DNA of 64,000 bases. Source: Flavobacterium sp. DG2-3. Its GTDB lineage: Bacteria; Bacteroidota; Bacteroidia; Flavobacteriales; Flavobacteriaceae. The DNA lies in assembly GCF_030730925.1 (NCBI RefSeq), contig NZ_JAVAMB010000015.1, positions 1-64,000 of the forward strand. The letters run 5' to 3'. This document shows, one piece after another, positions 60,612 to 64,000 of the stretch; positions within the stretch are counted from its first letter, which is position 1; each line of letters starts with the position of its first letter. The notes under the pieces are model-generated. The model was not told the origin of the DNA and did no database searches. It worked only from the letters and a program-made list of their open reading frames with translations. The position numbers and the translations under genes are program-made.

Positions 60612-60615
60612 AATA

Positions 60616-61851
60616 TTATTCAAACTTTCGCTTGACGAACCAAATTCCGTCCAACGATAAATTGAGTGATATTTTATGGTAATTTTCTTTTATTAAATCA
60701 TTTGCAATTCTGCCTTTCTGTCCGTAAGAATAAGAAATATTAAGTGAAGAAAATGTATTGTCTATTGGCAGATTTAACCCAATAGAAATAGAGGCATTGT
60801 TTACGCGCTGTTTGTCGATTTCTAGATAGCCATTGTCAAAATTCACACCTGCAGCGTACCCTACTCTATCCCAATATTTCCTGACATTCTTTTTGGCACT
60901 ATAAGTAAATCCGAGCGCAAAACGATCCTGATTTACAAATTCGCCATAAAGTTCAGACTGCTTTGTGTTTTTCCAAAAACTCTTTTCGTAATCCAAAGTC
61001 ACATTCAGATTATTTTTAAACCTTTTACTGGCCCCAAAACCAATTTCTAAAGGCATATAATAATCGTCTGTATCTGTAGCTTGATCGGTTTCTATAGCAG
61101 ATTCTACTTCGTCTGCGATGCTTGTTACCGTTTGTACTTTTGAAGCGTTTATTCTCGCTGGAACTTTAACCGTTGTTCCGATTGTAAAAGTAGAATCTAT
61201 TTTAAACTGGGCTCCTAAAGTAGCACGAACTCCCCTATAGTCTGTTTGCTTATGTATTGTTGTAATGGCATTTGAAATTAAAAAAGCGCGATCATCAACT
61301 GTATTTCCAAACAGCACTGTTCCTGTTGCTCCCAATGTCAATTTTTTACCGAATCTATATCCGTATGAAAAATCTAAATTATTCAAACCGCCAGATCCTT
61401 GAGCCGTTACATAGTAGTATTCCTGGCTATCGGCAATTGGAAGCTTTAAATTTGAGATTTTAAACACCGAACTAGAATAAGGTCGGAGTGCTAAACTAAA
61501 ACCTGAATTTTTAGTCACTGGAAAAGCAAAAGCTAAATGCGAAAATTGAAAATTATTTCGTTTTTCTGTACGACTACTGCTCTGATACGTTGTGGCAATA
61601 GCTTTCCCTCCAATATCAAAAAGAAAATGATTCGAATACATAAATCCTAGCGATGCGGGATTTAGGTTATTAATAAAAGTATCTGAAGGCAAAGCAATAC
61701 CTGAACCGCCAATTGAAGGCAGATAGCCAAAATCTGCATCATACAAACTGCCAACGCCATAAAGCGAATACGGAGAACTTGAAATACTTTGAGAAAAGGA
61801 AGTCAGCGACAGTAGAAGGAAGCAGCTCCATAAAACAATATTATTTTTCAT
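60616..61851 (-). CDS. Exported outer-membrane beta-barrel protein (FadL/OMPP1-like architecture)
   Basis: A 411-residue protein with a signal peptide (MKNNIVLWSCFLLLSLTSFSQ) and many amphipathic strands. Its N-terminal part (YSLYGVGSLYDADFG...LNPASLGFM) resembles the FadL-like barrels of Bacteroidota, but I cannot name the family with certainty. Its ATG directly follows the stop of the DUF4270 gene (TAAATG), so the two are translationally coupled and probably work together. The very short 4-bp gap to murI on the other side is a convergent arrangement. Confidence 0.78.
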   Translation of the reverse strand: MKNNIVLWSCFLLLSLTSFSQSISSSPYSLYGVGSLYDADFGYLPSIGGSGIALPSDTFINNLNPASLGFMYSNHFLFDIGGKAIATTYQSSSRTEKRNNFQFSHLAFAFPVTKNSGFSLALRPYSSSVFKISNLKLPIADSQEYYYVTAQGSGGLNNLDFSYGYRFGKKLTLGATGTVLFGNTVDDRAFLISNAITTIHKQTDYRGVRATLGAQFKIDSTFTIGTTVKVPARINASKVQTVTSIADEVESAIETDQATDTDDYYMPLEIGFGASKRFKNNLNVTLDYEKSFWKNTKQSELYGEFVNQDRFALGFTYSAKKNVRKYWDRVGYAAGVNFDNGYLEIDKQRVNNASISIGLNLPIDNTFSSLNISYSYGQKGRIANDLIKENYHKISLNLSLDGIWFVKRKFE

Positions 61852-63180
61852 TTAATAAGAGATGTAATAAATTTTCAGCTGAATTTTATTGTTGGCATGT
61901 TTTTGATTGCCCAAAACTATTCGGTTAACAGACTGGGCTATTCCGGGCAAGGTTAAAATAAGTGACGACCTCGAATCGGATGCTTTTAGCATTTCTTTCT
62001 GAAGAAAAGCCCCAATAGAAATAGAATACCCGACATTTTCATTAAATTCATCGCTCTTTTGATTCAGTTTCCCATAAACTGTGCTTCCAGCAGAATTTAC
62101 GAGCGTTGAACTAATTCTATTCAAATTATCTCCCACATAAACTGTTAGAGAATCTGCTAAAGGATATTTTTCGGAATAAGAATTATTGACAGGTTTCAAA
62201 ATCAATTCTGCATCGACAATGGCTCCATTGGTTGATATATTTTTAAACTGCTTTATATTCGGAAAATCAACCCTACAGGCCACACCTGTCCCCGATTGAA
62301 TATATCCCTGATTGTTGGTCAGTGTACTGGAAAGCTTACCCGTCGAAATGGGAAGGTTTTCAAGAATAGTCCCTGTCTTGTCTGAGGAAATAGAATTGAA
62401 CTGCTTAGTAGCATCCAAAATTTGAAAATCGATTGTAAAAGGTACTTCATCTGCGTCGGCTTGGTATTTGGAATAATACATTCGAACCTTACTTTCAGAA
62501 ACACTAAATCCGATAGCGCTGGACGAATTTGAAGTTTCTGGAACTAAAACCAATCCTTTCAAGTATTCTGTAAAAGTATCAAAATCTGTAACCTCTCTTT
62601 TTTTGATTTTTTGAAAAAGGGCTTCACCAAACTCTTTGCTCATTTTGATATTAATAGAATCTTTTTGCACAGGTCTTGGCCTATATGATATTGTACCAAG
62701 GCTTTCTGGACTGTATGCCAAAGTTGAGTTATTATAAAAATTATCATCCTCGGTATTTGGCTTCACTTTTTGCAACAAACGATGAATATTAAACGTCTGT
62801 ACTTTTGTTGTATCTCCGTAATAATAACGGTCGTATTTCAGAATCATCGAAATAGAATCGAAAACATAATTGACAGCTTCTGTATCTGAACCAACGCTGG
62901 ATAATGCATAAATGCTTGTAGAAAGCTGGAAATAACTATCTGATTTTACTTTTCCGAAAATGGGATCTTCATAATTTCCAATTAAAATTCTGCCGCGATT
63001 TGAAGTTGCCAGAGAGTCAAAATTTATAGTGGACATATCGACCGTAACAGTATCAATCATAATCACCTTATTGCTTAAAGCCAGATAATCTGACCCAACA
63101 GTAAATTCTCCCGTATCGGTATCTGTACCACATGAAAATAAGGTTAGTACAAAAAGCAGTATCAATATAAACTTGTGCAT
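61852..63180 (-). CDS. DUF4270-type lipoprotein
   Basis: A 442-residue lipoprotein (MHKFILILLFVLTLFSCGTD; Cys18). The mature chain is beta-rich and contains LIGNYEDPIFGKVKSDSYFQL-like and YPLADSLTVYVGD-like segments typical of DUF4270, a family restricted to Bacteroidota and found at the cell surface. ATG 63180 is chosen because it starts the lipoprotein signal; the extension of 11 codons is not plausible. A minus-strand TATATTTG (63203-63196) lies 16 bp before the start. Confidence 0.85.
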   Translation of the reverse strand: MHKFILILLFVLTLFSCGTDTDTGEFTVGSDYLALSNKVIMIDTVTVDMSTINFDSLATSNRGRILIGNYEDPIFGKVKSDSYFQLSTSIYALSSVGSDTEAVNYVFDSISMILKYDRYYYGDTTKVQTFNIHRLLQKVKPNTEDDNFYNNSTLAYSPESLGTISYRPRPVQKDSINIKMSKEFGEALFQKIKKREVTDFDTFTEYLKGLVLVPETSNSSSAIGFSVSESKVRMYYSKYQADADEVPFTIDFQILDATKQFNSISSDKTGTILENLPISTGKLSSTLTNNQGYIQSGTGVACRVDFPNIKQFKNISTNGAIVDAELILKPVNNSYSEKYPLADSLTVYVGDNLNRISSTLVNSAGSTVYGKLNQKSDEFNENVGYSISIGAFLQKEMLKASDSRSSLILTLPGIAQSVNRIVLGNQKHANNKIQLKIYYISY

Positions 63181-63411
63181 AATTTTATTTTTGAGCAAAT
63201 ATAAATTGCGCACTTTGGCGACACACTATAACATATACTACCGCGCTTTTTTAAGCTACAAATAGCACGAAATGATCTATAACCTGAATTCTATTATCAA
63301 ATATTAATTCGACTGGAAAAACGCCGATTTTGTCTATCAAAACACGTCATATATATATCTTCTTTTTTTTAAGGGCGCCATCCATCTAATTTTGAGCCAA
63401 TAAAATAAATA
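63181..63411. other. Divergent spacer between the DUF4270 and partial genes
   Basis: 231 bp with the minus-strand -7 box CAAATATA (63196-63203 as read on the plus strand). I see no gene and no strong repeat. Confidence 0.6.
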
Positions 63412-64000
63412 ATGAAAGTAAGGTTTTTAATTTGTTCGCTTTTTTTGATTTCATTTTTTGGTTTAAAAGCTCAGGAAAATTTGAGTGCTACTGTAAATTT
63501 TAAAACAGAGTCAACAGAAAAGATAAATTTTAATGAAACAGACATTGCAGTTCTTTATCAGAAAAAAATAGGAACAAAAAGCAAAATAGCGAACACATTG
63601 GAATATTCTAATTTGAAGGTGAATTACGAATTGAACCCCTATAATTTTTATGCGGATCAAGATCAATTCAACCAAGTTCAAAACAAGTTTGAATATTCAT
63701 TTGAAATAGCAGAAAAAACCAAATGGCAGTTTTCTATTATTCCTACGGCAAATTTCCAAAGCAAATTGGATTTTTCAGATATTATAGTCTTAGGAAGTTT
63801 GGCAATTTCACAGCAGTTTGGTTCACAGTTCAATGTGAGAATTGGAGCTGAAAGAAGTTCAATTTTTGGAGTGCCAAGAATTATACCGATGGTTGCTTTT
63901 GATTATAAAATGAACGAGAAAACCGATTTTAGAATTGGATTCCCCGATTCGAGAATTTCTTATTCCAATAATGAACGAAACAAATTTAGCCTGACGAATA
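63412..64000 (+). CDS. Partial exported outer-membrane protein, truncated by the window end
   Basis: An open frame from ATG 63412 runs to the end of the window (196 codons seen). It begins with a signal peptide (MKVRFLICSLFLISFFGLKAQ) and continues with alternating strands (LEYSNLKVNYELNPYNFYA, FSIIPTANFQSKLDFS, FRIGFPDSRISYS). It resembles a DUF6268-like outer-membrane barrel from memory, with low certainty. It is divergent from the DUF4270 gene. Confidence 0.72.
   Translation, partial: MKVRFLICSLFLISFFGLKAQENLSATVNFKTESTEKINFNETDIAVLYQKKIGTKSKIANTLEYSNLKVNYELNPYNFYADQDQFNQVQNKFEYSFEIAEKTKWQFSIIPTANFQSKLDFSDIIVLGSLAISQQFGSQFNVRIGAERSSIFGVPRIIPMVAFDYKMNEKTDFRIGFPDSRISYSNNERNKFSLTN

Overview
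The window looks like chromosomal DNA of a Flavobacterium (Bacteroidota). The evidence is low GC, promoters of the Bacteroidota type (TAnnTTTG near -7, sometimes TTG/TTTG about 18-20 bp upstream), an adhesin with a gliding-motility/type IX secretion sorting domain, a PorG-like protein, a FolK-deoxynucleoside kinase fusion, DUF4270, DUF6089 and DUF6370 proteins, and intergenic spaces full of nested palindromes. There is no prophage, insertion sequence, CRISPR array or integrase. The genes are mostly core genome, and most of the unusual content lies in the intergenic DNA.

Layout. 1-2.3 kb: purT, a small exported Cys protein and a Crp/Fnr regulator. 2.5-7.4 kb: the glyoxylate shunt (aceB, aceA) with a divergent RamB/ScfR-type regulator; a perfect 14-bp palindrome lies between them. 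7.4-11.4 kb: pirin and YceI genes sharing an identical operator, an AraC regulator and a DUF983 protein. 11.5-17.3 kb: fabD, a DMT exporter, galE with a sugar aminotransferase, and waaA. 17.6-22.7 kb: a heptad-repeat lipoprotein, a DUF1508 protein, tRNA-Leu and tRNA-Gly, mutS, a DUF1573 protein and an SpoU methyltransferase. 22.8-33.2 kb: a large LRR/C-type lectin adhesin, a YjbR protein, the folK-dNK fusion, sppA, a hydrolase and an AsmA protein. 33.3-39.8 kb: a GT9 glycosyltransferase, DUF2797 and GH3 proteins, an orphan NTF2-fold immunity-like lipoprotein, a 605-bp block of structured repeats, and serB. 39.9-43.8 kb: six small VOC and SRPBCC genes with a divergent GlxA-type regulator. 43.8-52 kb: small envelope proteins, clpX, clpP, tig, a 4TM protein, a hydrolase, a YhcG-type nuclease and pdxJ. 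52.1-60.6 kb: an envelope-biogenesis run of CBS protein, nadK, porG-like, uppS, bamA, two Skp/OmpH genes and murI. 60.6-64 kb: a beta-barrel/DUF4270 pair and the start of another exported protein.

The most interesting signals are regulatory or structural. (i) A 24-bp identical operator with identical phasing sits upstream of the pirin and YceI genes. (ii) A three-copy RNA-like element has terminal stems that change in a compensatory way. (iii) A 146-bp element with three hairpins closed by an outer stem lies at 37.9-38.05 kb. (iv) Two inverted-repeat islands use the same two sequence modules in opposite nesting order. (v) A tiny lipoprotein resembles Braun's lipoprotein in its heptad architecture. 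(vi) There is an array of VOC and SRPBCC genes. All functional calls come from reading motifs by eye; no searches or folding programs were run.
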